A DNA stretch of 64,000 nt from contig NZ_JAUSVA010000002.1 of assembly GCF_030813695.1 (NCBI RefSeq), positions 806,001-870,000 on the forward strand, read 5' to 3'. Source of the DNA: Kitasatospora herbaricolor. GTDB lineage: Bacteria; Actinomycetota; Actinomycetes; Streptomycetales; Streptomycetaceae. The notes under the pieces are model-generated. The model was not told the origin of the DNA. It ran no database searches and saw nothing but the letters and a program-made list of their open reading frames with translations. Positions 1-10,192 of this stretch are shown piece after piece; the first letter of the stretch is position 1; every line of letters begins with the position of its first letter. The translations under genes and the position numbers were made by a program.

Positions 1-2
1 TG

Positions 3-329
3 CGGCGCCTGGCCAGGCTCCGTCCGCTCTACGGGCCGCAGGTGCCGGTGCAGGCGCTCTGGCTGGACCTCGCGGTGGACGAGGGAGAACTGCGGCTGCG
101 CCGGGCCGGCGACACGGTGACATTGCCGGTGGCGGAGTTGGCCGGCCTGCTCGGGGCGCCCGGCGGCCCGGCCGAGGACGTCCGGGCCGGCCTCCACGAA
201 CTGCACGCCCGCGGGGTGGTACTGGTCGAGCCGGACGAGGAGCGGACCGTCCTGCGGGTGGTCTCCGCCCGGCCGGCCCGCCCGGGCGGGCGGTGGCTGT
301 TCGAGGAAGAGGCGTCCCCGGCCGGCTGA
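3..329 (+). CDS. 3' end of an unrecognised protein (partial)
   Basis: The reading frame is open from the left edge of the window to the TGA at 327-329, so the gene most likely starts outside the window. The GTG at 42 is only an internal candidate start and has no clear ribosome site. The visible part, about 108 codons, has a middle section (LAGLLGAPGG...VRAGLHELHARGVV) that looks like a small winged-helix or helix-turn-helix fold. The C-terminus is acidic. I do not recognise a family and assign no function. It converges on the DUF1269-like gene with a 32-bp gap. Confidence 0.6.
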   Translation, partial: RRLARLRPLYGPQVPVQALWLDLAVDEGELRLRRAGDTVTLPVAELAGLLGAPGGPAEDVRAGLHELHARGVVLVEPDEERTVLRVVSARPARPGGRWLFEEEASPAG

Positions 330-330
330 C

Positions 331-359
331 CCCGCCGGGGACGAGGGGCGACCGGCGGG
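331..359. terminator. Weak bidirectional hairpin between convergent genes
   Basis: An 8-bp GC arm at 331-338 pairs with 352-359 across a 13-nt loop. It lies between the convergent stop codons at 329 and 362. No T-tract follows, as is common in high-GC actinomycetes. Confidence 0.4.
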
Positions 360-361
360 CG

Positions 362-883
362 TCAGCCCTCGGCGTCCTCCTGCTCCTTGCGCACCTCGTC
401 CTCCGCGGTCCGCTGGGCGGCCCTCACCTCGGCCTCGACCTCCTCGGCCGGGCGGCGGACCAGGTGCCCGCCGTGGCGCCCGGCGATCGCGTCGACCGGG
501 TCCGGCGACTCCTCCCGCAGGTCCACGATCAGCATCGACCCGCCCTCGGCCAGGCCGCTGCTGAAGACCGTGAGCCCCTCGGCGGCGTCCTGGAAGCGCT
601 TGAACTCGGTCGCCCCGCCGAGCACGGTGCCGGCCGTCCAGCCGAGGAAGAACCCGACGGGGCCGCCCAGCAGTCCGACCAGGCCGCCCAGCAGTCCGCT
701 CACCACGGTCGGCGTCCCGGCGCCGTGCACCCAGCTCTCGGGCACGTCGAGGATGCCCTCGGCCGAGCGCTCCAGCACCGCGGCCTGGCGCACCCCGTGC
801 AGTTCCCTGACCTCCTCGTACGCGGCGCGGACGGCCGCCGGGTCGTCGAAGGTGACGAACAGCATGCTGTGCGATTCGGGCAT
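362..883 (-). CDS. DUF1269-like glycine-zipper membrane protein
   Basis: This is a 173-aa protein. Residues about 1-60 form an N-terminal alpha/beta section. A very Gly-rich hydrophobic hairpin follows (VVSGLLGGLVGLLGGPVG... GWTAGTVLGGA) and should insert in or associate with the membrane. The rest is a charged tail ending in a Glu/Lys/Arg-rich helix. This layout matches the DUF1269 family of predicted membrane proteins, whose function is unknown. The ATG at 881-883 follows GAGAGGT with a 7-nt spacer; an in-frame TTG directly upstream is less likely. It is divergent from the ABC exporter, with about 300 bp between them in which I saw no other gene. Confidence 0.75.
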   Translation of the reverse strand: MPESHSMLFVTFDDPAAVRAAYEEVRELHGVRQAAVLERSAEGILDVPESWVHGAGTPTVVSGLLGGLVGLLGGPVGFFLGWTAGTVLGGATEFKRFQDAAEGLTVFSSGLAEGGSMLIVDLREESPDPVDAIAGRHGGHLVRRPAEEVEAEVRAAQRTAEDEVRKEQEDAEG

Positions 884-1181
884 CAAAAGGACCTCTCGTC
901 GTGTCCGGCGGGTACAGGCTGCACGTTAGACCGCCGAACGGGCGCGCGGTGGGAGCGGCGGTACCGGGCGGGCCCGGTGTCCCGACGCCCGGGCGCGGGC
1001 GCGGCACCCTGGGCACGGGGCCGGACGCGAGGGCCGGAGGCCGGCGCAGGGGCCCCGGGCGGCCCGCCCGGGGCCGCGGACGTGGGCACCAAAAGCAGTG
1101 TCGCGGCGTGCGCCCGCGCTGCGAGGATGGTGCCTCCCTCACGTCCCTCCCCGCACCGACCTCCGCCCCCAGGAGACGTAC

Positions 1182-2948
1182 ATGGCGTTGCCGGAAGGCC
1201 CGCTCAGCCACCGCTACCGCGGCGAACACCCCGTCCGCACCCTGCTCTACCTGTTCCACCCCGACCGGCGACGGGTGCTGCTCGCCGTCCTCGCCTACTT
1301 CGCCAAGCACACCCCGGTCTGGCTGCTGCCGCTGATCACCGCGAACATCATCGACGTGGTGGTCCAGCACCAGCCGATCTCGGTGCTCTGGTGGAACGCC
1401 GCCGTCCTGCTGGCGATCCTGCTGCTCAACCTGCCGCTGCACCTGCTCTACGTCCGCTGGATGCACGGCAGCATCCGCCGCACCGGCACCCGGCTGCGTT
1501 CGGCGCTCTGCCACCGGATGCAGCAGCTCTCCATCGGCTACCACTCGCGGGTGAGCGCGGGGGTGCTGCAGGCCAAGGTGGTCCGGGACGTCGAGGGCAT
1601 CGAGAACGCCACCCAGCAGACCGCCGACATGGGGCTGGGCGCCATCGCCACGCTGACCGGCGGCGTGCTGGTGCTCGCCGTGCAGGCGCCGGTGTTCCTG
1701 CCGGTGTTCCTGGTCATCGTGCCGGCCTCGGCGCTGCTGGTGGTCCGACTGCGCGAGCGGCTGCGCTCCGACAACGAGTCGTTCCGGGTCCAGGTCGAGC
1801 AGCTCTCGTCCCGGATCAACGAGATGACGACGCTGATCCCGATAACCCGGGCCCACGGGCTGGAGCGCACGGCGCTGCGCCGGGTCGACCGGACGCTCGG
1901 CACGGTGCTCAGCGCCGGTCTGCGGCTGGACCTGCTGAACGGCCGGTTCGGCGCGCTCACCTGGATCCTGCTGAACGCGATCGGGGTGAGCTGCCTGGCC
2001 GGCTCCGCGCTGGTGGCGTACTACGGCTGGATGAACGTCAGCGCGGGCCAGGTGGTCATGCTCAGCGCCTACTTCTCCACCCTGACCGGCTCGGTGACCA
2101 GTCTGATGAGCCTGACGCCGGTGATCGGCAAGGGGCTGGCCTCCGTCCGCTCGGCGGGCGAGGTGCTGCAGGCCCCGGACCTCGAGGTCAACTCCGGCAA
2201 GGCCGAGGTCGGGCAGGTCCGCGGCCGGGTGGACTTCCGCGGGGTCGGCTACCGGTACGAGGGAACGGACCGGCCCTCCGTCAGCGGGTTCGACCTGACC
2301 GTGCGCCCCGGCGAGACCATCGCCCTGGTCGGCGGCTCGGGCGCCGGCAAGTCGACGGTGCTCAACCTGGTGATCGGCTTCCTGCGCCCCACCGAGGGCC
2401 GGATCCTGCTGGACGGTCAGGACATGGAGTCGCTGGACCTGCGCAGCTACCGCAAGTTCCTGTCGGTGGTGCCGCAGGAGTCGATCCTCTTCGAGGGCAC
2501 CGTCCGGGAGAACGTGACCTACGGGATGCCCGCCGTGACCGAGGAGACCGTCCGTACGGCGCTGCGGGACGCCAACGCACTGGAGTTCATCGACCGGCTG
2601 CCGCAGGGCCTGGACACCGTCGTGGGCGAGCGCGGCGCGCGGCTCTCCGGCGGGCAGAAGCAGCGGCTGGCGATCGCCCGTGCGCTGATCCGCGACCCCC
2701 GGGTGCTGGTGCTGGACGAGGCCACCTCGGCGCTGGACTCGCGCTCGGAGGCGCTGGTGCAGCAGGCCCTGGGCCGGCTGGTGCAGGGGCGGACGGTGTT
2801 CGTGGTCGCGCACCGGCTGTCGACCGTCAAGGGCGCCGACCGGATCGTGGTGCTGGACGAGGGCCGGATCGCCGAGATCGGCTCGCACGCCGAACTGCTG
2901 CGCAGCGGTGGGGCGTACGCGGGGCTGCAGGCGGCCCAGCTGGCCTGA
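1182..2948 (+). CDS. ABC transporter, fused permease and ATP-binding protein (exporter type)
   Basis: This 588-aa half-transporter has an N-terminal membrane domain with several hydrophobic helices (about residues 20-310) and a C-terminal ATPase. Walker A GGSGAGKS is at about residue 384, the signature LSGGQKQR at about 488, Walker B VLVLDEATS at about 510, and an H-loop in VAHRLST. Family knowledge says such type IV exporters dimerise and pump lipids, drugs or peptides outward at the cost of ATP. The substrate cannot be read from sequence. The ATG at 1182 has AGGAGA 5 nt upstream, which rules out the longer GTG frame from 1098. The gene stands alone, so it probably acts as a homodimer. Confidence 0.9.
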   Translation: MALPEGPLSHRYRGEHPVRTLLYLFHPDRRRVLLAVLAYFAKHTPVWLLPLITANIIDVVVQHQPISVLWWNAAVLLAILLLNLPLHLLYVRWMHGSIRRTGTRLRSALCHRMQQLSIGYHSRVSAGVLQAKVVRDVEGIENATQQTADMGLGAIATLTGGVLVLAVQAPVFLPVFLVIVPASALLVVRLRERLRSDNESFRVQVEQLSSRINEMTTLIPITRAHGLERTALRRVDRTLGTVLSAGLRLDLLNGRFGALTWILLNAIGVSCLAGSALVAYYGWMNVSAGQVVMLSAYFSTLTGSVTSLMSLTPVIGKGLASVRSAGEVLQAPDLEVNSGKAEVGQVRGRVDFRGVGYRYEGTDRPSVSGFDLTVRPGETIALVGGSGAGKSTVLNLVIGFLRPTEGRILLDGQDMESLDLRSYRKFLSVVPQESILFEGTVRENVTYGMPAVTEETVRTALRDANALEFIDRLPQGLDTVVGERGARLSGGQKQRLAIARALIRDPRVLVLDEATSALDSRSEALVQQALGRLVQGRTVFVVAHRLSTVKGADRIVVLDEGRIAEIGSHAELLRSGGAYAGLQAAQLA

Positions 2949-2987
2949 TCCGGGCCGGGCCGGCCGGTCCGGCGACAGCGGTGAAGG

Positions 2988-3017
2988 CGGGGGCGGTCCG
3001 TGGCGGGGCCGCCCCCG
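2988..3017 (+). terminator. GC-rich hairpin after the ABC exporter gene
   Basis: A 9-bp arm at 2988-2996 pairs with 3009-3017 across a 12-nt loop, 40 bp after the stop codon. Confidence 0.5.
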
Positions 3018-3161
3018 TCCCGCGCGTCCGGGGCCGCCGGGCGGCCCAGATCACACCGCCGACGCGCGGCCCGGCCCACGGTCCGTCAACCGGTGCACGG
3101 GGTGGGCGGGTTGCCGATCTCGGGCCCGGCGTCGCGGCCGGCGACTGCGTTCAAGCATTGA

Positions 3162-5204
<2,043 letters not shown>

Positions 5205-5494
5205 CCGTCGCACTCCGGGGGCGGGGCACCACCCGCCACCGTGACCCTGAAGAACACCGGTCCCACCGCCCTCCAGGGCTGGTCACCGGGCCGGTCGTTC
5301 CCCGCCGACCAGAAGATCGCCAACGCCTGGAACGCCGTCGTGACCCAGAGCGGGGCCGGCGTCACCGCCGAGGACCTCGGACGGAACGGCGCCGTCGCAC
5401 CGGCGCCACCGCGAGCTTCGGCTTCCAGGCCGACCAGCCCGGCGTGAACAACGCCCCCGCGCCGTTCACCCGGAACGGCGCGGTCTGCGCCTGA
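5205..5494 (+). pseudogene. Decayed second CBM2 module behind the GH5 gene
   Basis: Directly after the GH5 stop the same frame reads a Gly/Pro linker, then VTLKNTGPTALQGW... and NAWNAVVTQSGAGVTAEDL, a typical CBM2 core. At about 5402 one base is missing, and the ending (GATASFGFQ... FTRNGAVCA, stop 5494) is in the +1 frame. The first third of the module is absent. So a stop codon, a frameshift and a 5' truncation separate it from any gene. It looks like the tail of a former longer cellulase or of a recombined neighbour. No ribosome site supports separate translation. Confidence 0.8.
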
Positions 5495-5602
5495 CCGCGC
5501 GGCGGCCCGACCCCCACCGGCCTGCCCCGGTGCGGGCCCGGCGCCGTCCGTCGGTCCACGGCGTGCCCCAGGTACGGCACTCCCCCACCCGAAAGGAAAC
5601 CC

Positions 5603-7150
5603 GTGCGACACCCGACCCCCGGCGCCGAGCCGCCAGCCCGGACCGACGCCCGCACCCCCGCCCCCGCCCGTACCGAGCCGCCCGCCCGGGCCGGCGGCCT
5701 GCTGCGGCGTGCCGCCCTCGCCTTGACGGCCCTGGTGTGCACCGCGCTGGGCGCCGTCCTGCTCCCCGGGGCCGCCCAGGCCGCCGACCCGCCGCTGCGC
5801 GACCTGGCCGCCGCCAAGGGCGTGTACATCGGCAACGCGGTGGCCGGCGGCAAGCTCAGCGGCAACGCCCAGTACGCGGCCCTGGCCGGCGGCCAGTTCA
5901 ACTCGCTGACCCCCGAGAACGCCATGAAGTGGGGCTCCGTCGAGGCCACCAGGGGCAGCTTCACCTGGGCGGAGGCCGACCAGATCGTGGCCTTCGCGCA
6001 GGCCCACAACCAGCAGGTCCGCGGCCACACACTGGTCTGGCACAGCCAGAACCCGAGCTGGCTGACCAACGGCGGCTTCGGCGCGACCGAGCTGCGCGGC
6101 ATCCTCCAGCAGCACATCGCCACCGAGGTCGGGCGCTACCAGGGCAAGATCTACGCCTGGGACGTCCTCAACGAGCTGTTCAACGAGGACGGCACCTTCC
6201 GCTCGTCGCCCTGGTACGGCACGCTGGGCGCCGGATTCGTCGCGGACTCCCTCACCTGGGCCCACCAGGCCGACCCGGCCGCCAAGTTGTACATCAACGA
6301 CTACAACGTCGAGGGGCTGGGGACCAAGAGCGACGCCCTCTACAACCTGGTCCGCTCGCTCAAGGCCCAGGGCGCCCCGATCGACGGGGTCGGGTTCCAG
6401 GCGCACTTCGTGCTCGGACAGGTCCCGTCCACCCTGCAGGCCAACCTCCAGCGCTTCGCCGATCTCGGGGTGGACGTCGCCGTCACCGAGCTCGACGTCC
6501 GGATGCAGACCCCTGCCACCGAGGCCAAGCTGGCCCAACAGGCCACCGACTACGGCACGGTGGTGAAGGCCTGCCTGGCGGTCGCCCGCTGCAAGGGGAT
6601 CACCGGCTGGGACGTCTCGGACGCGGACTCCTGGGTGCCGGACGTGTTCTCCGGCTACGGCGCGGCGACCCTGTACGACCAGAACTACCAGCCCAAGCCC
6701 GCGGTACGGGCAGTGGCCACCGCCCTGGGCGGCACGGTCACCCCGTCCAACTCCCCCTCTCCGACGCCCTCGTCCTCGGCCTCGGCCTCACCGAGCCCGA
6801 GTCCGACGGCTACCGTGACCGCGACGGCGACCAGTTCGCCGCCGCCCGGCGGCAGCGGCTGCACGGCCGTCTACGCGGTGCCCAACCAGTGGAACACCGG
6901 CTTCAGCGGCAGCGTCACCGTCAGCTGCCCGGCGGGCGCCTCGCTGAGCAGCTGGCACCTGGACTGGAACTTCACCGCCGGCCAGCAACTCACCCAGGCC
7001 TGGAGCGGTGTCTGCAGCCAGAGCGGCGCCCACGTCAGCTGCGCCAACGCGGCCTGGAACGGGGCGGTCGGCCCCGGCGGTTCGGTCACCCTGGGCTTCA
7101 ACGGCACCTGGAGCGGCAGTAATCCGGCCCCGACGGTGACCCTGAGCTGA
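5603..7150 (+). CDS. Secreted GH10 endo-1,4-beta-xylanase with CBM2
   Basis: This 515-aa enzyme cleaves xylan backbone outside the cell. It has a long, Pro/Arg-rich Tat-like signal region (about 1-61, ending PGAAQAA). The GH10 barrel is about 62-375, with acid/base Glu191 in WDVLNELF and nucleophile Glu296 in VTELDV. A Ser/Thr/Pro linker follows and then a C-terminal CBM2 (about 418-515). The GTG at 5603 has AAAGGA 5 nt upstream. The upstream gap holds no CebR box, so it is either read through from the cellulase gene or controlled differently. A strong terminator follows. Confidence 0.93.
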   Translation: MRHPTPGAEPPARTDARTPAPARTEPPARAGGLLRRAALALTALVCTALGAVLLPGAAQAADPPLRDLAAAKGVYIGNAVAGGKLSGNAQYAALAGGQFNSLTPENAMKWGSVEATRGSFTWAEADQIVAFAQAHNQQVRGHTLVWHSQNPSWLTNGGFGATELRGILQQHIATEVGRYQGKIYAWDVLNELFNEDGTFRSSPWYGTLGAGFVADSLTWAHQADPAAKLYINDYNVEGLGTKSDALYNLVRSLKAQGAPIDGVGFQAHFVLGQVPSTLQANLQRFADLGVDVAVTELDVRMQTPATEAKLAQQATDYGTVVKACLAVARCKGITGWDVSDADSWVPDVFSGYGAATLYDQNYQPKPAVRAVATALGGTVTPSNSPSPTPSSSASASPSPSPTATVTATATSSPPPGGSGCTAVYAVPNQWNTGFSGSVTVSCPAGASLSSWHLDWNFTAGQQLTQAWSGVCSQSGAHVSCANAAWNGAVGPGGSVTLGFNGTWSGSNPAPTVTLS

Positions 7151-7166
7151 CCTGAGCGCCGGACCA

Positions 7167-7198
7167 GGGGGTGGCGGCACGGCGGTGCCGCCACCCCC
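7167..7198 (+). terminator. Terminator of the xylanase gene
   Basis: A perfect 14-bp stem (7167-7180 with 7185-7198), GGCG loop and TT follow the xylanase stop by 16 bp. Confidence 0.85.
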
Positions 7199-7316
7199 TT
7201 CGGCATGCCCGCGACCTGCCTTCCGGCGAGCTCCCGCAAAGTGTCCCCCGTGTTTCAGAATTGATGTCAGAACTCGTACAAGAGCGACATATCGAATGGT
7301 TCCGCGTGCACATGCC

Positions 7317-7346
7317 TTGACACGTCGGAAACGTCGCCGCAATCAT
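7317..7346 (+). promoter_or_regulatory. Probable promoter of the GH16 gene
   Basis: TTGACA at 7317-7322 is a perfect -35. AATCAT at 7341-7346 (18-bp spacing) is a fair -10. An operator-like palindrome lies just downstream, about where transcription would start. Confidence 0.5.
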
Positions 7347-7356
7347 CACCTCTGTC

Positions 7357-7370
7357 GGAGAGCGTTCTCC
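7357..7370. promoter_or_regulatory. LacI-type operator upstream of the GH16 gene
   Basis: GGAGAGCGTTCTCC is a near-perfect 14-bp palindrome (one mismatched pair) with the central CG typical of LacI-family sites. Thirteen of its bases (7358-7370) recur exactly, in reverse orientation, at 24621-24633 in front of the sugar-binding lipoprotein gene. It differs from the CebR box at 3297. Confidence 0.65.
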
Positions 7371-7458
7371 CCACCCTCGCCCGCCCGGCTGTGCGAACTC
7401 TCCAGCGATCCGCAGCGTCACCCCCACCCATTCGGAACCGCTTCCCCCAGGAGGTTTC

Positions 7459-9627
7459 GTGCTCACCCTTCCTTTCGACTTCCGAACACGGTCCGGTCCG
7501 GCGCAGCGACGCCGTTCCGTCACCCTGCTGCTGGTCGTCGCCATGATCGCCGGCCTCGTGCTGGCCGTGACCGGGAGCCCCGCGCGGGCCGCCGGCACCC
7601 TGCTGTCCCAGGGCAAGCCGGTGACCGCCTCCTCGGTGGAGAACGTCGGCACCCCCGCCTCGGCCGCTGTGGACGGCAACACCGGTACCCGCTGGTCGAG
7701 TTCGGCGAGTGACCCGCAGTGGATCCAGGTCGACCTCGGCTCGACCGTGACGATCGGCCAGGTCGTGCTCGTCTGGGAGGCCGCCTACGCCAAGGCCTAC
7801 CAGATCCAGACCTCCACCGACGGCGCCAACTGGACCACGATCAACGCCACCACCACCGGCGCCGGCGGCACCGAGACCCTGAACGTCACCGGCAGCGGCC
7901 GCTACGTCCGGATGAACGGCACCCAGCGGGCCACCCAGTACGGCTACTCGCTCTGGGAGTTCCAGGTCTACGGCAGCGGCGGCGGCGGCACCGGCGGCGG
8001 GTGCAGCAGCAACAACGCGGCGCTGAACCACACCGCCGGTGCGTCGACCGCCGAGAACGCCGGCACCCCGGCGAGCGCGGCCTTCGACGGCAACGCGGGG
8101 ACCCGCTGGTCGAGTTCGGCCACCGACCCGCAGTGGGTCCAGGTCGACCTCGGTTCCGTCCAGTCGGTCTGCGGTGTCCAGCTGAGCTGGGAGGCCGCCT
8201 ACGCGAAGGCCTACCAGATCCAGATCTCCAACGACGGCGCCACCTGGACCACCGTCTACTCCACCACCACCGGTCCCGGCGCCACCGAGCTGATCACGCT
8301 CTCCGGCACCGGCCGCTACGTCCGGATGTACGGCACCCAGCGGGCCACCCAGTACGGCTACTCGCTCTGGGAGTTCCAGGTGTTCACCGGCACGCCGGCC
8401 GACAACGGCCCGGTGCTGCTGTCCTACGCCAAGCCCGCCACCGCCTCCACCTTCCAGGACGACGGCAACTGCTCAGGCTGCACGCCGGCCAAGGCCTTCG
8501 ACGCCAACGCCGCCACCCGCTGGGCCACCAACGCCACCACCGGCTGGAGCGACCCGGCCTGGATCGCGGTCGATCTGGGGGCCACCGCCACCATCAGCAA
8601 GGTCGTCCTCCAGTGGGACCCGGCCTTCGGCAAGGCCTACCAGATCCAGACCTCCGCCGACGGCGCCAACTGGACCACGATCTACTCCACCACCACCGGC
8701 GCCGGTTTCAAGGAGACCCTGGACGTCTCCGGCACCGGCCGCTACGTCCGGATGTACGGCACCGCCCGGGGCACCGCGTACGGCTACTCGCTCTGGGGCT
8801 TCGACGTGTACGGCACCGGTGGCAACCCGACCGCCCCGCCGGCCACCCCGCCGAACCCGGGCAACCCCCAGAAGCTGGTCTGGAGCGACGAGTTCAACGC
8901 CTCGGCCGGCACCGGACCGGACCAGTCCAAGTGGACCAGCGACGCCGGCGCGGGCGTCAACAACGAGCTGGAGTACTACACCACCGGCAACAAGAACACG
9001 TACCAGGACGGCACCGGCAACATGGTGATCGAGGCGCGCAAGGAGGTCACCCCCGGCTCCGCCTGCCCGCGCGACCCGCTGAGCGGCAGCACCGTCTGCC
9101 AGTACACCTCGGGCCGGATCAACACCTCGGACCACCTGAACTTCACCTACGGCCACGTCGAGTCGCGGATCAAGGTGACCGGCACCCAGGGCCTGTGGCC
9201 GGCGTTCTGGCTGCTCGGCTCCGACTTCAAGACCGGTACGCCGTGGCCCAACTGCGGTGAGATCGACATCATGGAGCACGTCGGCAAGGTCGCGGACAGC
9301 GTCTACTCCACGCTGCACGCCCCCGCCTACTTCGGCGCCGCCGGCTACGGCTCGCCGTACACGCTGCCGGGCACCGACTTCGCCTCGGCCTTCCACACCT
9401 ACGCCCTGGACTGGGACTCCGGCCACATGACCTTCTCGGTCGACGGCAACGCCTTCTTCACCGTCAACCGCAGCACCCTGGAGCAGACCCGCGGCCCGTG
9501 GGTCTATGACCACCCCTTCTACATCATCCTCAACAACGCGGTCGGCGGGGACTGGCCCGGCTCGCCGGACGCCACCACCGTCTTCCCGCAGAAGATGCTG
9601 GTCGACTACGTCCGGGTGTACCAGTGA
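7459..9627 (+). CDS. Secreted GH16 beta-1,3-glucanase with three discoidin-type CBMs
   Basis: This 722-aa protein has a signal peptide (about 1-37, ending SPARAAG) and three tandem F5/8-type (CBM32-like) modules at about 38-175, 180-312 and 315-455. The repeats share RWSS/RWAT and GRYVRM motifs. A Pro-rich linker leads to a GH16 catalytic domain (about 470-722). The catalytic motif GEIDIMEHVG places Glu601, Asp603 and Glu606 as in laminarinases. It should cut beta-1,3-glucans such as fungal wall glucan or laminarin. AGGAGG at 7449-7454 supports the GTG at 7459. Its promoter carries a LacI-type operator shared with the 24.6-kb locus. Confidence 0.9.
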   Translation: MLTLPFDFRTRSGPAQRRRSVTLLLVVAMIAGLVLAVTGSPARAAGTLLSQGKPVTASSVENVGTPASAAVDGNTGTRWSSSASDPQWIQVDLGSTVTIGQVVLVWEAAYAKAYQIQTSTDGANWTTINATTTGAGGTETLNVTGSGRYVRMNGTQRATQYGYSLWEFQVYGSGGGGTGGGCSSNNAALNHTAGASTAENAGTPASAAFDGNAGTRWSSSATDPQWVQVDLGSVQSVCGVQLSWEAAYAKAYQIQISNDGATWTTVYSTTTGPGATELITLSGTGRYVRMYGTQRATQYGYSLWEFQVFTGTPADNGPVLLSYAKPATASTFQDDGNCSGCTPAKAFDANAATRWATNATTGWSDPAWIAVDLGATATISKVVLQWDPAFGKAYQIQTSADGANWTTIYSTTTGAGFKETLDVSGTGRYVRMYGTARGTAYGYSLWGFDVYGTGGNPTAPPATPPNPGNPQKLVWSDEFNASAGTGPDQSKWTSDAGAGVNNELEYYTTGNKNTYQDGTGNMVIEARKEVTPGSACPRDPLSGSTVCQYTSGRINTSDHLNFTYGHVESRIKVTGTQGLWPAFWLLGSDFKTGTPWPNCGEIDIMEHVGKVADSVYSTLHAPAYFGAAGYGSPYTLPGTDFASAFHTYALDWDSGHMTFSVDGNAFFTVNRSTLEQTRGPWVYDHPFYIILNNAVGGDWPGSPDATTVFPQKMLVDYVRVYQ

Positions 9628-9659
9628 CCCGGCGCTGACCCGTCCCGCACCGCCACCCC

Positions 9660-9706
9660 GGCCGGGCCGCCCCGACACCTGCGCAAGGTGTCGGGGCGGC
9701 CCGGCC
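9660..9706 (+). terminator. Strong terminator after the GH16 gene
   Basis: A perfect 21-bp stem (9660-9680 with 9686-9706) with a 5-nt loop lies 32 bp after the stop codon. It also faces the sialidase remnant on the other strand. Confidence 0.85.
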
Positions 9707-9724
9707 GCCGTGCGGCGCGGTGGC

Positions 9725-9975
9725 TCAGGTGCCCTCCACCCAGCCGAGGGTGAAGGCCGTGTAGACGACCCCGCCGGTGCCGCCGATCTCGCAGAGGTCG
9801 CCGGCCGTGCCGTCGGCCAGCACGGCCGCGCTGGAGTAGCCGGACGTGCCGGGCCTTGAGCAGCACCTCGTGCGACCACCTCGCGCGCCGTCGTCCCGGC
9901 TGAGCCGGACCGTCAGGTCCGGCCGGGCGGAGTTGTCGGTGGAGGCGGAGTTGCTGTGCAGCGCGACGGCGGTGA
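9725..9975 (-). pseudogene. 3' remnant of a sialidase-like gene
   Basis: On the minus strand about 83 codons read DLTVRLSRDDGA, a scrambled stretch, then PGTSGYSSAAVLADGTAGDL... and AFTLGWVEGT followed by a stop at 9725. The Asp-box-like RLSRDDGA and the ending are characteristic of bacterial exo-sialidases (GH33). The scrambled part becomes WSHEVLLK if read one base off, so two compensating indels lie at about 9875 and 9855. No 5' part of the gene is present. The 217 bp from 9976 to 10192 hold nothing else I recognise. Confidence 0.65.
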
Positions 9976-10192
9976 GCGGGGGCCGCCCCGCCCGGCACCG
10001 CCCCGCCCCACGGGTGCCGCCAGCTCCCGCCGACCGGGCGCCGGTTCGGTCCGCCCCGCCTCACCCGTCACTCCGGTCGCCGTTCGGAGGTCTTCCGACG
10101 CGGTGTCAGGAGAATTCCTTGTCATGTCACCTCGAATCCGCTCGGATGGACCAGGCTTTGGCCGCCGTCCCGGCATCTGACGAGGAGACACC

